Source of the DNA: Proteiniclasticum sp.
GTDB lineage: Bacteria; Bacillota; Clostridia; Clostridiales; Clostridiaceae
Assembly (NCBI RefSeq): GCF_003514505.1
Contig: NZ_DOPX01000027.1
Span: forward strand, 1-64,000
Length of the DNA: 64,000 bases
Reading direction: 5' to 3'
The notes below the pieces were generated by a model, which was not told where the DNA came from, made no database searches, and saw nothing but the letters and a program-made list of their open reading frames with translations. The position numbers and the translations under genes were made by a program. Shown piece by piece: positions 26,540 to 35,476 of the stretch (the stretch's first letter is position 1; each line of letters opens with the position of its first letter).

Positions 26540-26645
26540 GATTACATCCCCCTTTTCCATTTAATATAATCTATATTCAAGCAAAATGGCAGATAGATAT
26601 TTCTATATTTCAGATGGTGATATTTTTTATTGTATTATGCAAATT

Positions 26646-27953
26646 TTATTGGTTTACCCGTCTATTTTCAAGTCTCAGGCGTATGCCTTGTATTTCATTT
26701 TGAAAATAAAACTGATCCTCTTTTTCCCAGTGTAGACTCACCAGAACTTTTTCAGTGTAAACCAGAAAATTCTCTAAATCCGGCTGATTTCCTGCCGAGA
26801 TGTTTTCAGTGATGTGTCCCAAGGCTTTCATAAGAGACATCATCACGAAAAAGTCGCCCTTCCCATAATAGATGATCTGATGAAAGACATCCCGAAGGAG
26901 TGTTCCAAAATCCAATCCTTCCCTGTACACTTCTCCACCTGCATCTTCCATCTTGCGGAAACCTGGCTCCAGGACGGCCAGTTCTCTCATAAGCAGACCC
27001 AAGTCCTGAATGCACAGGATCGCGGTATTGGGATCGTTGATTCCTGGTGATAGAGCTTTAAGCGAAACCTCTACCAGCTTCTTCAATGCAAAACCCAGAT
27101 CATCCTCTTCATTTCTTCTCTCTCCGATGACAATACAAGAAGAGATGTCCTTCAGCGTATTCTGATCCATATCACTGTCCCCGCTATAACAGATGTGCAG
27201 TACTATATCCTCTTCTGTGACGAACTGCCCATGTACTTTTTCCGCTACAATCTGAATGTTCTTGTCCTTTGATATTTTCAGAAGTCCCAGATAGTCCATA
27301 TTCAGCAAATATCCATTTTTGGGTGCTTTGATCTGAAGTTTACTTTCTACCTTCTCTACCTCCTCTTTCAGAGCAAGGGAATACTGTTCCATTACTTTGC
27401 AGTACTTCAGAATGCTCTGTGAAGCCTGATGAAATAGACGGTCTATGAGATTGGATGCCTGAGTGTATGTGCCAACGTTATGAATGAAGATAATAAAGTT
27501 AAATATGCCAATCACGATATAAACCACACCGATGGTTCCTGCGATGATCCGGTAATCTGATAGAATATCCCGGATGAACAGGAGGGATATGATGGCATAG
27601 AGGAACCCTGAAACGAAAATCCCAAAGGCTTTCATCGTCCTTTTTTCCTCAAGAAAGTTCTCAACAACCCTCGGTGAAAACTGAGATGTATACATGGTCA
27701 GCACCACCATGGTGGTTGAAAAAGTAAAGGTCATGATGGTGATAAATGCACTGGCAATGATCCCTAACACATTTTTCGCAAGTTCGGTGCTGGTGAGAAA
27801 AACTGATGGGATATACCCAGATGCATCAAAGAACACTCTCGCATCAATAAGGATCACACAAAATGCCAGTACCACTGCAAAGATGCTGTATAATGCGGGA
27901 TACAGCCAGATACTTCTTCTGATTCTCTTGAAAAATCTCTTCAGTTTCAACAT
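26646..27953 (-). CDS. DUF2254 family membrane protein
   Basis: 435 residues. Four membrane helices in the first 160 residues include the conserved TFTFSTTMVVLTMYTSQFSPRVVENFL segment that defines DUF2254. The remainder is soluble, with GDSDMDQ and KALSPGINDPNTA, the latter a conserved DUF2254 stretch. Function is unknown; a channel-like or mechanosensitive role has been guessed for the family. Starts 26 bases after the nitroreductase gene with AAAGGAG, so may be the end of that operon. Confidence 0.87.
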   Translation of the reverse strand: MLKLKRFFKRIRRSIWLYPALYSIFAVVLAFCVILIDARVFFDASGYIPSVFLTSTELAKNVLGIIASAFITIMTFTFSTTMVVLTMYTSQFSPRVVENFLEEKRTMKAFGIFVSGFLYAIISLLFIRDILSDYRIIAGTIGVVYIVIGIFNFIIFIHNVGTYTQASNLIDRLFHQASQSILKYCKVMEQYSLALKEEVEKVESKLQIKAPKNGYLLNMDYLGLLKISKDKNIQIVAEKVHGQFVTEEDIVLHICYSGDSDMDQNTLKDISSCIVIGERRNEEDDLGFALKKLVEVSLKALSPGINDPNTAILCIQDLGLLMRELAVLEPGFRKMEDAGGEVYREGLDFGTLLRDVFHQIIYYGKGDFFVMMSLMKALGHITENISAGNQPDLENFLVYTEKVLVSLHWEKEDQFYFQNEIQGIRLRLENRRVNQ

Positions 27954-27979
27954 GGAAGCTTCTCCTTTTCAGAAATGGT

Positions 27980-28822
27980 TCATAACCGGTACGTGAACAG
28001 ATACTTCATGTTTTCGCTCTCTTCTTGGGGAGAACTTTCAAGCACCAAAAACTCGCCTTTCAAGTCATGTGCTATGGCTCCCAGATGGAAATGACAAGCA
28101 GCGATGCCTAGGTCCAGTCTCTGGATGTCATAAGGAAAAGCATCGCTGTATTTAGGCGTTTTTTTCTCATAGAAATGAACGCCTTGGTTCTTCACAAGAA
28201 GTCTCCAGGGCTGTTTGTTGGAAGCTGAAGGACCAAGACGGACCATTTCCAGAAGGTCTGAGAGAAGGTCATTGTCCTCTTTGGGATACGAGGTCTCAAA
28301 ACTATCCTGAAAAAACAGCTCCTCAAAAGGCTTTCTCTGATTTCCTTTGGCAATGAATCTCACCAAACGATCTGTCAGGCTTTTCTCTTCTTTTTCGTAC
28401 CCTACTGGGGTTATGGCTGGGAAAAGATATCCCTCCGGAACCACCATGGCTTCTTTGAAATCTTCTCTCTTGAAGGTTCCACCCAGCCAGCAGGTGCCGA
28501 TATTTTTAGACACCAGAAACAGCATCAGTCTCTCCATCTCATAGCCCAGTGCTTCTAGTGCCAAAGGACCGTCCTTCACCATAGCTCCAAGATAACTGGT
28601 GGCTCCTTTAATCACTCCGTAAGTGCCTAGATTCGTGGTATTTTCAAGGGATTCCAGAAACCGGAACTCCACTTTCACACGAAATGGGTTCTCTGAAGAT
28701 TTCAAAAAGTCTCTGATTTCTTTGCGGTCTTCCTCGGAGAGAGGACGCTGCTCATAGGTTCGTACGGATTTTCTTTGTTCAATCAGTTTCATGATCTCTT
28801 TATCTAACCACTTTTCAGTCAT
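27980..28822 (-). CDS. Nitroreductase-family protein, duplicated/long type
   Basis: About 280 residues from ATG28822, placed right after the stop of the preceding gene with GAGGTATAAA before it. It starts with MKLIEQRKSVRTYEQRPLSEED, the FMN-binding Arg-Ser-Arg pattern of nitroreductases, and later has LGPSASNKQPWRLLV, the second FMN-contact motif, and GIAACHFHLGA. In this long type the N- and C-terminal parts together form one oxidoreductase fold. The substrate is unknown. Confidence 0.82.
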   Translation of the reverse strand: MTEKWLDKEIMKLIEQRKSVRTYEQRPLSEEDRKEIRDFLKSSENPFRVKVEFRFLESLENTTNLGTYGVIKGATSYLGAMVKDGPLALEALGYEMERLMLFLVSKNIGTCWLGGTFKREDFKEAMVVPEGYLFPAITPVGYEKEEKSLTDRLVRFIAKGNQRKPFEELFFQDSFETSYPKEDNDLLSDLLEMVRLGPSASNKQPWRLLVKNQGVHFYEKKTPKYSDAFPYDIQRLDLGIAACHFHLGAIAHDLKGEFLVLESSPQEESENMKYLFTYRL

Positions 28823-28823
28823 T

Positions 28824-29378
28824 TTATACCTCTTTTTCTGCAATATTTTTAGCCATAATGATATCCGGTTTGTTCCATCCATTGGCATTGGGTATGACAC
28901 CCACAATCTGATATCCTAATTTTTCATAGAATTCATAGGGATGCTCCTTATAGTTTCTTACCTTTGCCATCTTCTCATACAAATTTTCAAAAAGATCCCC
29001 TTCAGAAAGGCTTGTGGCAAAACGCTCATCGTCGGTCCCCAAAAATATAGTCAGTACTCCTTTTTCTGAGAGTACCTTTTCCAGGGCTTCCACAAGCTTT
29101 TGGCCAATGCCCATCTTTCTTGCGTTATCAGCAACAACCAGTGGATGAAGTTCCCATCCATAGGGTTTATAAGCTTCCAGTGCAGAAACAAATCCTATAA
29201 ACTCACCGTCTTTTGTGGCCTTGAACGCAACTCGGTCTTCAGAAAGACACTCCATGACCTCATCTATTCCACGCCCTTTATAGCTATCAGGAAAAGCACT
29301 TTCTAGAAGAAGGGCAGCTTTTTTCACATACTCTTTTTCATAAATAGAAAACGGGCTGATCTCCAACTCATTTTTCAT
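28824..29378 (-). CDS. GNAT acetyltransferase resembling aminoglycoside 6'-N-acetyltransferases
   Basis: About 184 residues. The acetyl-CoA core is around LVVADNARKMGIGQKLVEAL. The second half, with FLGTDDERFATSLSEGDLFEN, HPYEFYEKLGYQIVGV and IPNANGWNKPDIIMAK, matches AAC(6')-type enzymes from Bacillus and relatives. Whether it acts on aminoglycosides or on a cell metabolite is unknown, since many chromosomal homologues give no resistance. It overlaps the preceding membrane-protein gene and is followed directly by the nitroreductase gene, so all appear cotranscribed. ATG29378 is chosen over 29411. Confidence 0.82.
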   Translation of the reverse strand: MKNELEISPFSIYEKEYVKKAALLLESAFPDSYKGRGIDEVMECLSEDRVAFKATKDGEFIGFVSALEAYKPYGWELHPLVVADNARKMGIGQKLVEALEKVLSEKGVLTIFLGTDDERFATSLSEGDLFENLYEKMAKVRNYKEHPYEFYEKLGYQIVGVIPNANGWNKPDIIMAKNIAEKEV

Positions 29379-30564
29379 TCTGACTGTCCTCCAAATACTT
29401 GCTGAAATCATTCAGAAGTTCTATTGTCACTGTTCTTTCACCATACCTTACTTCCTGATAAATCTTTCGGATTTCCACATGTTCCTTAGAAGAGACCTCT
29501 TCAGCCCTCTGTGCAATCTCCTCTGAGGTGTCATAGAGATGGATTTCCATTTCTTTCCTAAGCTTCAAAAGATAGTTTCGGTATCGGTATCTGAGCTTCT
29601 CATAAAGCCCATCAGGTTCCTTCTCCCGAACTGCTTTTCTTCTCTGCACTTTATGTTCTCTTAAAGATTCCCTCTGCTCCGTATATTCCAGTCCTTCCAC
29701 AGGCTTTTCCCCTCTCTTTCTGAGAAAGCGGTACAAAAGATAGAGGAAGGATAGAATCAAAAGAAGGGACAACAAGGTCCTCAAGGCAGGGTACTCCCTT
29801 GCATTTTCCACAAAAGAGCTGAACTCTTCCTGAAAACCTTCACCAAGCTCTGCACCTTGTGAATCATCAAACTGAGGTGGCCTGAAGTATCCTTTGAGTC
29901 TCGAAAAAAGAGCATAAAAGACAAAGGCGAAAGGATATACGATATAAGAAAGTAAAGATAACAATACAAAACCAACTTGCTGCAACAAAGTATAAAGTAA
30001 GTCTCTGGCCTCCTCTGTGCCCAGTACTGCGGAAAAAAGAATGCTCACCAGAAGATACAGGAGGATTCTGTTTCTGCTCTTTTTCGGAGCAATCCCCGCC
30101 TCCTGATGCCTTAATGCAACACTCAAAAGGATGGTGGAAAAAAAGTACAAAAGCAAAAAGGGCAGGTTTATTAGAAGAATCCACCGGACTCCCTCAGTCA
30201 TAGAGGCCGTCACACCCAAAAAGAGAAGAAGCCCATAGCTTATTTTAAACCGTTGTGAAAGATCTTTCGGATCCAGAATACCAAGCCTCACATCAAAGTA
30301 CACATACAGCACGCCAGTATAGAGGATGGCAAAATATACTCTTTCCGCTGTTGAGGCAAGGAGCAGAGGAAGCAGCAAAAATAGTGGGACCAGCAATAGA
30401 TTCCAAGGCCTTTTTCTCCATTTTCTCCACAGAAATAAAGAAGAAATCCCTAAAGAATAGAAGAGGATAAGAAATCCCTCCCAGGGATCAACCTCAAAGG
30501 GAATCATCAGAATGGACATGGTAAGGGAGAATACTCTTAGGAGTTCCAGTAAAAGCAGTGCCAT
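29368..30564 (-). CDS. TgpA-like membrane protein with C-terminal DUF4129, lacking the transglutaminase core
   Basis: 398 residues. About six to eight membrane helices fill residues 1-220, a further helix lies near 265-285 and a charged cytoplasmic tail contains a DUF4129-like region (YEKLRYRYRNYLLKLRK and the following EIAQRAEEV, YQEVRYGE). In most MoxR-DUF58 clusters the third gene is a 650-750-residue transglutaminase of this build; here the transglutaminase domain with its Cys-His-Asp triad is absent. The gene follows DUF58 directly. Function unknown. Confidence 0.78.
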   Translation of the reverse strand: MALLLLELLRVFSLTMSILMIPFEVDPWEGFLILFYSLGISSLFLWRKWRKRPWNLLLVPLFLLLPLLLASTAERVYFAILYTGVLYVYFDVRLGILDPKDLSQRFKISYGLLLFLGVTASMTEGVRWILLINLPFLLLYFFSTILLSVALRHQEAGIAPKKSRNRILLYLLVSILFSAVLGTEEARDLLYTLLQQVGFVLLSLLSYIVYPFAFVFYALFSRLKGYFRPPQFDDSQGAELGEGFQEEFSSFVENAREYPALRTLLSLLLILSFLYLLYRFLRKRGEKPVEGLEYTEQRESLREHKVQRRKAVREKEPDGLYEKLRYRYRNYLLKLRKEMEIHLYDTSEEIAQRAEEVSSKEHVEIRKIYQEVRYGERTVTIELLNDFSKYLEDSQNEK

Positions 30565-31641
30565 CTAAAATCCCCCTTTATATACTTCCATTTCTTTTGG
30601 CAGCCGGTTCAGATTCTCTTCTCTTGCAGACAGTACAACACTTCTGCCAAAGGTTTTCGAAAATGATCTGAGCGGGCTAAGATACTCTTCCAGCACCCCG
30701 GGCGTCACCAGGACAAAGGTTTGGTAGGCGTGTCTATTCCTGGTGAACCCTTTTAAGGATTCCTCCAAGGGCATGGCGATGACTTTCCCCATTTTCCCAA
30801 GAATCTCGTTGTACTTCCTTAGGCTTTCTTTTGACAGTCCCGGTGGAAAGTAATAGCCTCTTTGCGATTCATGATCATTGTATGCATTGGATGCAAAACT
30901 GAAGGGAATGTTTTTACTCGTAAGCTCCTCCATGACAGCCCGCATGATGACAATGGCGTTTTCCATGGCCTCCAGATCCGGATTTTTCCAAAAGGGTTTT
31001 GCCGTTTCCAGATTTAGAAATAGAAGTACACTTTTTTCAGCCGTGAAGTCAAACTGCTTCACCATCAGCTGATCATATTTCAACGTAGAAGGCCAGTGAA
31101 TGTATCTTTGAGACTCTGCACCAGTATACTCTCTGATGCCCCGAATCATCAGCGGATCGTCCATGATCCATCTTTTGACCGTGACCTCTCCTTGGAAACT
31201 GCGATAAGGGATCACGATCTTCTGAAGTTTCTTTTTTTCCGGCAGAATCACCACTGGAACCTTCAGCGGAATCTCCTGATAGGTTTCATAAAACCCCAAA
31301 AAATCTCCCAGTTTTAATGAGGCTGCCTCCACATGGTACAGCCCTCGTTTGGCAGCCTTCAGCTCATAGGTTCTTCTGACTCTCTGATATGGCATGAGGA
31401 CGAGACTGTAGCTGTTCACTTCCACAGAAAACGAAGGATCATAATATTCATCCACCCGAAGAAAGGGCAGTGTCAATGGTTTTCTGTTCTCAATGACAGG
31501 CAGGACTTTAATGGTCTCCCCGATCTCATATACTTTTTTGTCTGTACTCGTTCTATATGTGAGAAATCTTCCACTGTACAGGAAAAGCACTCTGTTTATA
31601 AGAAGAATCACCAAAAGGAGCATTACAAAAAGTCCGGTCAT
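30565..31641 (-). CDS. DUF58 domain protein
   Basis: 358 residues with two short N-terminal membrane segments and a C-terminal DUF58 domain, a von Willebrand A-like fold. The marker segment is GIREYTGAESQRYIHWPSTLK, where DPLxIRxIREYxxGDxxRxIHW is the family pattern. It overlaps the MoxR stop as ATGA. DUF58 proteins partner with MoxR ATPases, probably in a chaperone-like maturation step at the membrane. Confidence 0.9.
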   Translation of the reverse strand: MTGLFVMLLLVILLINRVLFLYSGRFLTYRTSTDKKVYEIGETIKVLPVIENRKPLTLPFLRVDEYYDPSFSVEVNSYSLVLMPYQRVRRTYELKAAKRGLYHVEAASLKLGDFLGFYETYQEIPLKVPVVILPEKKKLQKIVIPYRSFQGEVTVKRWIMDDPLMIRGIREYTGAESQRYIHWPSTLKYDQLMVKQFDFTAEKSVLLFLNLETAKPFWKNPDLEAMENAIVIMRAVMEELTSKNIPFSFASNAYNDHESQRGYYFPPGLSKESLRKYNEILGKMGKVIAMPLEESLKGFTRNRHAYQTFVLVTPGVLEEYLSPLRSFSKTFGRSVVLSAREENLNRLPKEMEVYKGGF

Positions 31642-32585
31642 ATGTCCTCTCCAGCTTCTTCCAGCGGCACTGAAACTTTAGTCAGAAGATCTTCAATCTT
31701 ACGCATTGCTGAAGCGACGCCATAGGCATCTTCACAAACGATTCTATGATTCAGCACATAGGGTGCCATCCTCTTCACATCTTCCGGCATCATAAAATCT
31801 CTTCCGTCAAAAGCAGCAGACACCTGGGAAGCTCTAAAAAGTGCAATACTTCCTCTGGGACTTACGCCCATGGTGATCTCCTCATCTTCTCTCGTGGCCC
31901 GTACCACCTGGAGCAGATAAGAGAGCACCTCATCTGTGCATTTCACTTCTTTTACTTCATCAATAAGAAGCTTCAGTTCTTCCTCACTTACCACTGAAGA
32001 GAGGGTTTCCAGGAGATTACCCAAGGTTTGGCGCAGGATCACCTTTTCTTCCTCCAGACTCGGATACCCCATGCTGATTCTCATGAGAAACCGGTCCATC
32101 TGAGCTTCCGGCAGCGGAAAAGTGCCGTAGGTCTCTACTGGGTTCTGCGTGGCGAGAACCATGAATGGCTCAGAAAGCTTTCTTGTCACTCCATCCACGG
32201 TAATCTGTCTTTCTTCCATGGCTTCCAATAGAGCTGCCTGAGTCCTGGGAGTCGCCCGGTTGATCTCATCTGCCAGGATCACATTGGCAAACAGAGGCCC
32301 TTTACGGAACTCAAACTCCTTTTCTTTCTGATTGTAGAAACTGATCCCGGTGATGTCTCCAGGAAGAAGGTCTGGGGTAAACTGTATTCTTTTGAACGGA
32401 AGATCCAGGGTCTTTGAAAAAGAACGTACCATCACGGTTTTCCCCATGCCAGGAAGATCCTCCAATAGGATGTGGCCCTGGGCAAGAAAAGCAGTAAGGA
32501 GAAGCTCAATCTCATCATTTTTTCCCACAATCACTTTAGATACATTTTCCAGAACCTTTTCTTTGAACTGTTTGATTTTTTCCAT
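31638..32585 (-). CDS. MoxR-family AAA+ ATPase
   Basis: 315 residues. Walker A reads DLPGMGKT within HILLEDLPGMGKTVMV, Walker B is VILADEINRATP with the following QAALLEAMEERQ, and sensor 1 is VLATQNP. The C-terminal lid is complete (GVSPRGSIAL, the sensor 2 region). MoxR ATPases act as chaperones with DUF58/VWA partners, here the next gene. The ribosome site before ATG32585 is TGAGGA. Confidence 0.93.
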   Translation of the reverse strand: MEKIKQFKEKVLENVSKVIVGKNDEIELLLTAFLAQGHILLEDLPGMGKTVMVRSFSKTLDLPFKRIQFTPDLLPGDITGISFYNQKEKEFEFRKGPLFANVILADEINRATPRTQAALLEAMEERQITVDGVTRKLSEPFMVLATQNPVETYGTFPLPEAQMDRFLMRISMGYPSLEEEKVILRQTLGNLLETLSSVVSEEELKLLIDEVKEVKCTDEVLSYLLQVVRATREDEEITMGVSPRGSIALFRASQVSAAFDGRDFMMPEDVKRMAPYVLNHRIVCEDAYGVASAMRKIEDLLTKVSVPLEEAGEDI

Positions 32586-32623
32586 ATGTCCTCACTTTCA
32601 TACTGCTACTTTTTAGTTCTATC

Positions 32624-33067
32624 TTATCTTGGCCATGCGTAAGCCAGCGCGATGACAAAAGACATGGATGCCGCATAATAATACATCCAGTTACTTCTCT
32701 TCATTCTGAACATACCTAGGGTTAGGAGAAAAAAGAGCACCACAATGCTAAGGGCTAAAAACGGCGTTTCATAATACTTCAGAATCACCACAACCAATGC
32801 CATGGTAAAGGGCGAGATAAAAAGCAGAGATTTCAGCAGATCATTTTTCAGAAACCTGCTTACTAAAATATAAGCAATAAAAATACCTGCCATGGTATAG
32901 AATCTTGCTCTGTCCATTGGAAAAAGCTGTGGATTTCCACCTGAAATAAACCGTTCCCCAAGAAGCACTACTCCGTAATATGCCATAAAAGTCAGCCCCA
33001 GCAGCAGAACTCCACCCACTGTAAGAATCAGTACCGGCAACACTTTGTGTTTCAGATCCGGTTTCAT
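32624..33067 (-). CDS. Small four-helix membrane protein of unknown function
   Basis: 147 residues, mostly hydrophobic, with about four to five membrane helices and short basic loops (FRMKRSNW, SRFLKNDLLKS). It lies 38 bases upstream of the MoxR gene, in the same orientation, and is preceded by an extended -10 promoter, so it appears to lead the MoxR-DUF58 operon. No family was recognised. Confidence 0.7.
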   Translation of the reverse strand: MKPDLKHKVLPVLILTVGGVLLLGLTFMAYYGVVLLGERFISGGNPQLFPMDRARFYTMAGIFIAYILVSRFLKNDLLKSLLFISPFTMALVVVILKYYETPFLALSIVVLFFLLTLGMFRMKRSNWMYYYAASMSFVIALAYAWPR

Positions 33068-33128
33068 CTTTTTCGCTTCCTTCCCCTCATTATTTCGCTG
33101 TGATTTTTATAGTCATCTGTACAGTATA

Positions 33129-33137
33129 ATTATATCA
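33129..33137 (-). promoter_or_regulatory. Extended -10 promoter of the MoxR operon
   Basis: TGATATAAT on the minus strand (TATAAT at 33129-33134). No good -35 hexamer is present, usual for extended -10 promoters. Confidence 0.6.
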
Positions 33138-33236
33138 GAATTGATGGAATCTTAGTAATATTCTCGAACTATACCTCAGGTAATTTGTCGAGATGCGAGT
33201 ATCATTACAGCTCACAAAAAACCACCGAAAATGAAT

Positions 33237-33267
33237 AGAAGCTTACCCATAATCTGGATAAGCTTCT
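33237..33267 (-). terminator. Hairpin after lsrB
   Basis: 9-bp perfect arms AGAAGCTTA and TAAGCTTCT with a 13-base loop, followed on the minus strand by ATTCATTTT. Probably ends the lsrACDB transcript; the T-tract is imperfect. Confidence 0.65.
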
Positions 33268-33310
33268 GTATTCAGAGGATTTTTGGTTTGATTCCTTCTA
33301 TTTGGGGTGT

Positions 33311-34420
33311 TTAGAAGTCGTAGTCGTCAATGTTGTCTATGGTAAATACAACTCTTTCTGGAAGATAGATGATACCACTGTCTTCTGCTTCGTAGTCATA
33401 TCCCTGTGTCTTATTGGATTCTACAGTTACCTTTCCAACACCAGGCACATCCAGAGTATCTCCAACTTTCAGTTCGTTGCCTGCGCCCAGCCAGTATCCT
33501 ACATAAGCACTGATTGCTCCCTGGATCTTCACATCCCAGAGACCATGAGCCTTTACAGTACCGTCTTTCACGAAATCTCTCATAGAGTTCGGGCTTGCAA
33601 AACCAGTAATGATAACTTCTCCGTCCTTGCCAAGATTCTTTGCTGCCTGAGCCATTGCTGGAAGAGCAGTGGAGTCTGGGCATAGGATGGCATCGATGTC
33701 TCCATAGGTCTGAAGAATAGACTGTCCAACCTGAAGAGACTTCTGAGCATCCTGCTCACCATATTGTGTTGTGACGAGTTCCCAACCTGGATACTTGTCA
33801 GCGATGTACGCTTTCGCAGCTTCCACCCATGCATTCTGGTCAGTAACAGTAGGGCTGGAGTAGAAGAATGCAAACTTTGCACTTTCTTTCTGTGCATCTG
33901 TCATCTGATCCGCAGCCATATCCACGAGCATATGTCCAAGATCTTCTGCAGTTCCCTGGTTTACGAAAATAGATCTGTGTGTTGGATCTACGTCTGAATC
34001 CCATGTGACAATCTTAATGCCCTTGTCTCTTGCGTTTTGAAGAGCCTGGTTCAGACCATCTGGTGAAAGAGAAGACACAACAATGGCATCTGCTCCCTGA
34101 TTCACTGCACTGTTGATGATCTGTACCTGATTGGCAACTGCCGCTTCAGGGGAACCGTCATACTTTACATTGAATCCCACTTCTTTACCGATTTCCTGTG
34201 CGCCCATGTTCCCAGATTCAAAGAACATGTTTCCGGTCAGCTTAGGGATAAACACAACATTCACATCTTTAGGGTCTTTGATTTCACCTTCTCCAGCTGG
34301 TTCTTCCGCTCCAGGCGCAGGAGTTTCAGGTGTCTCTTCTGCTGGTGTAGTACATCCAGCAAGAATACCAAGTGTAAGTGACAATCCGAGAATTAAGGAC
34401 AAAACTTTAGACTTTTTCAT
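33311..34420 (-). CDS. lsrB: AI-2 binding lipoprotein LsrB-like
   Basis: About 369 residues from ATG34420 (GGAGGGTAATT before it). A lipoprotein signal ends in LAGC with Cys23. A short linker rich in Thr, Pro and Glu precedes the periplasmic-binding fold. Residues that align with the AI-2 pocket of Salmonella LsrB are visible: Lys in FIPKLTGN, Asp in TWDSDVD, Asp-Gln in VTDQNAW and Pro-Asp in CPDSTALP. The residue matching Ala222 reads Ser by my alignment. Together with LsrK, LsrF and LsrR genes this strongly supports AI-2 as ligand rather than rhamnose or ribose. Confidence 0.9.
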   Translation of the reverse strand: MKKSKVLSLILGLSLTLGILAGCTTPAEETPETPAPGAEEPAGEGEIKDPKDVNVVFIPKLTGNMFFESGNMGAQEIGKEVGFNVKYDGSPEAAVANQVQIINSAVNQGADAIVVSSLSPDGLNQALQNARDKGIKIVTWDSDVDPTHRSIFVNQGTAEDLGHMLVDMAADQMTDAQKESAKFAFFYSSPTVTDQNAWVEAAKAYIADKYPGWELVTTQYGEQDAQKSLQVGQSILQTYGDIDAILCPDSTALPAMAQAAKNLGKDGEVIITGFASPNSMRDFVKDGTVKAHGLWDVKIQGAISAYVGYWLGAGNELKVGDTLDVPGVGKVTVESNKTQGYDYEAEDSGIIYLPERVVFTIDNIDDYDF

Positions 34421-34477
34421 AATTACCCTCCATGAATTATATTGTTTATTAAATGACTTACGCCAATTCAACCAAAA

Positions 34478-35476
34478 TTAGTTTTTTATGATATTTCTTT
34501 GTGGCAGCAGATGGTTCATCGCATTCCGAAGGTCTACCCCTCTCAAGGCCACAGCCGTGATCAGCAGGATTCCTTCTCCGATACTGATGTGCTGACTTGA
34601 AATACCAGCCATCTGAGAACCAAAACGGAAGAATCCTACGATGAGTGCAGCCAGCGCTGTACCAAACACACTTCCTCCTCCACCGGTGATCAGCGTTCCC
34701 CCAAGAACTACTGCGGTGATGATGGGCATCGTTAAGGTGGCCCCATGATCTGGTCTTGAACTTCCAAGATAGGAAGTCATAATGACACCTGCAATGGATG
34801 CAGCGACTCCAGAAAGCATATAGACACTCATAATGACAGGTTTCAGTTTGATTCCTGAATATTTTGCCGCATTGGGATTGATACCGATGAGGAAAATGTA
34901 ACGCCCATATTTTGTTTTATGCAGCAACACATAAGATACAATAAACAAAGCAATGAGAATGAGCAGCGGGATTGGCAGATAAAGGATGCTTCCATTGGAA
35001 AGATTGATAAACGATCTTGGGAAGTTTCCAATCCCCTCATAGGTACTGGCCCCAGAAAGTCCCATGATAACCAGAGACAGTCCCGAGAAAAACAGGCTGG
35101 TACCAAGAGTTGTGACCATGGGCTGAACCCCTACATAGGACACGAGATACCCGTTCAGTGAACCCGCCAGAAGTCCTACCATCAAAGCAAAGGGCACGGT
35201 GAGCCAAATGTTGATGCCAAGAAGTTTCCACAGGAGCCCCATACTGATGGAAGTCAGCCCAATGATCGAGCCCGATGAAATGTCCATGCCACCGGTGATG
35301 ATGACAAAAGTGACAAATAAAGACACAATCCCGATGGCGACAAAGTCATTGATGCTGTATAGCAGTGTCCGCAAGTTCAGAAACTTGGGATTTATGGCAC
35401 CGAAGATCAGAATTTCAGCAAGAAGCAGTACAATCAGCATGGTTTCCCATCTCATAAATTTTCTGTATTTTTTCAT
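34478..35476 (-). CDS. lsrD: AI-2 ABC transporter permease LsrD-like
   Basis: 332 residues with about eight to ten membrane helices of the BPD_transp_2 family. Marker segments are ITGGMDISSGSIIGL and ITAVVLGGTLITGGGGSVFGT. It lies between lsrC (4-base overlap) and lsrB (about 57 bases). It pairs with LsrC as the membrane channel. Confidence 0.88.
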   Translation of the reverse strand: MKKYRKFMRWETMLIVLLLAEILIFGAINPKFLNLRTLLYSINDFVAIGIVSLFVTFVIITGGMDISSGSIIGLTSISMGLLWKLLGINIWLTVPFALMVGLLAGSLNGYLVSYVGVQPMVTTLGTSLFFSGLSLVIMGLSGASTYEGIGNFPRSFINLSNGSILYLPIPLLILIALFIVSYVLLHKTKYGRYIFLIGINPNAAKYSGIKLKPVIMSVYMLSGVAASIAGVIMTSYLGSSRPDHGATLTMPIITAVVLGGTLITGGGGSVFGTALAALIVGFFRFGSQMAGISSQHISIGEGILLITAVALRGVDLRNAMNHLLPQRNIIKN

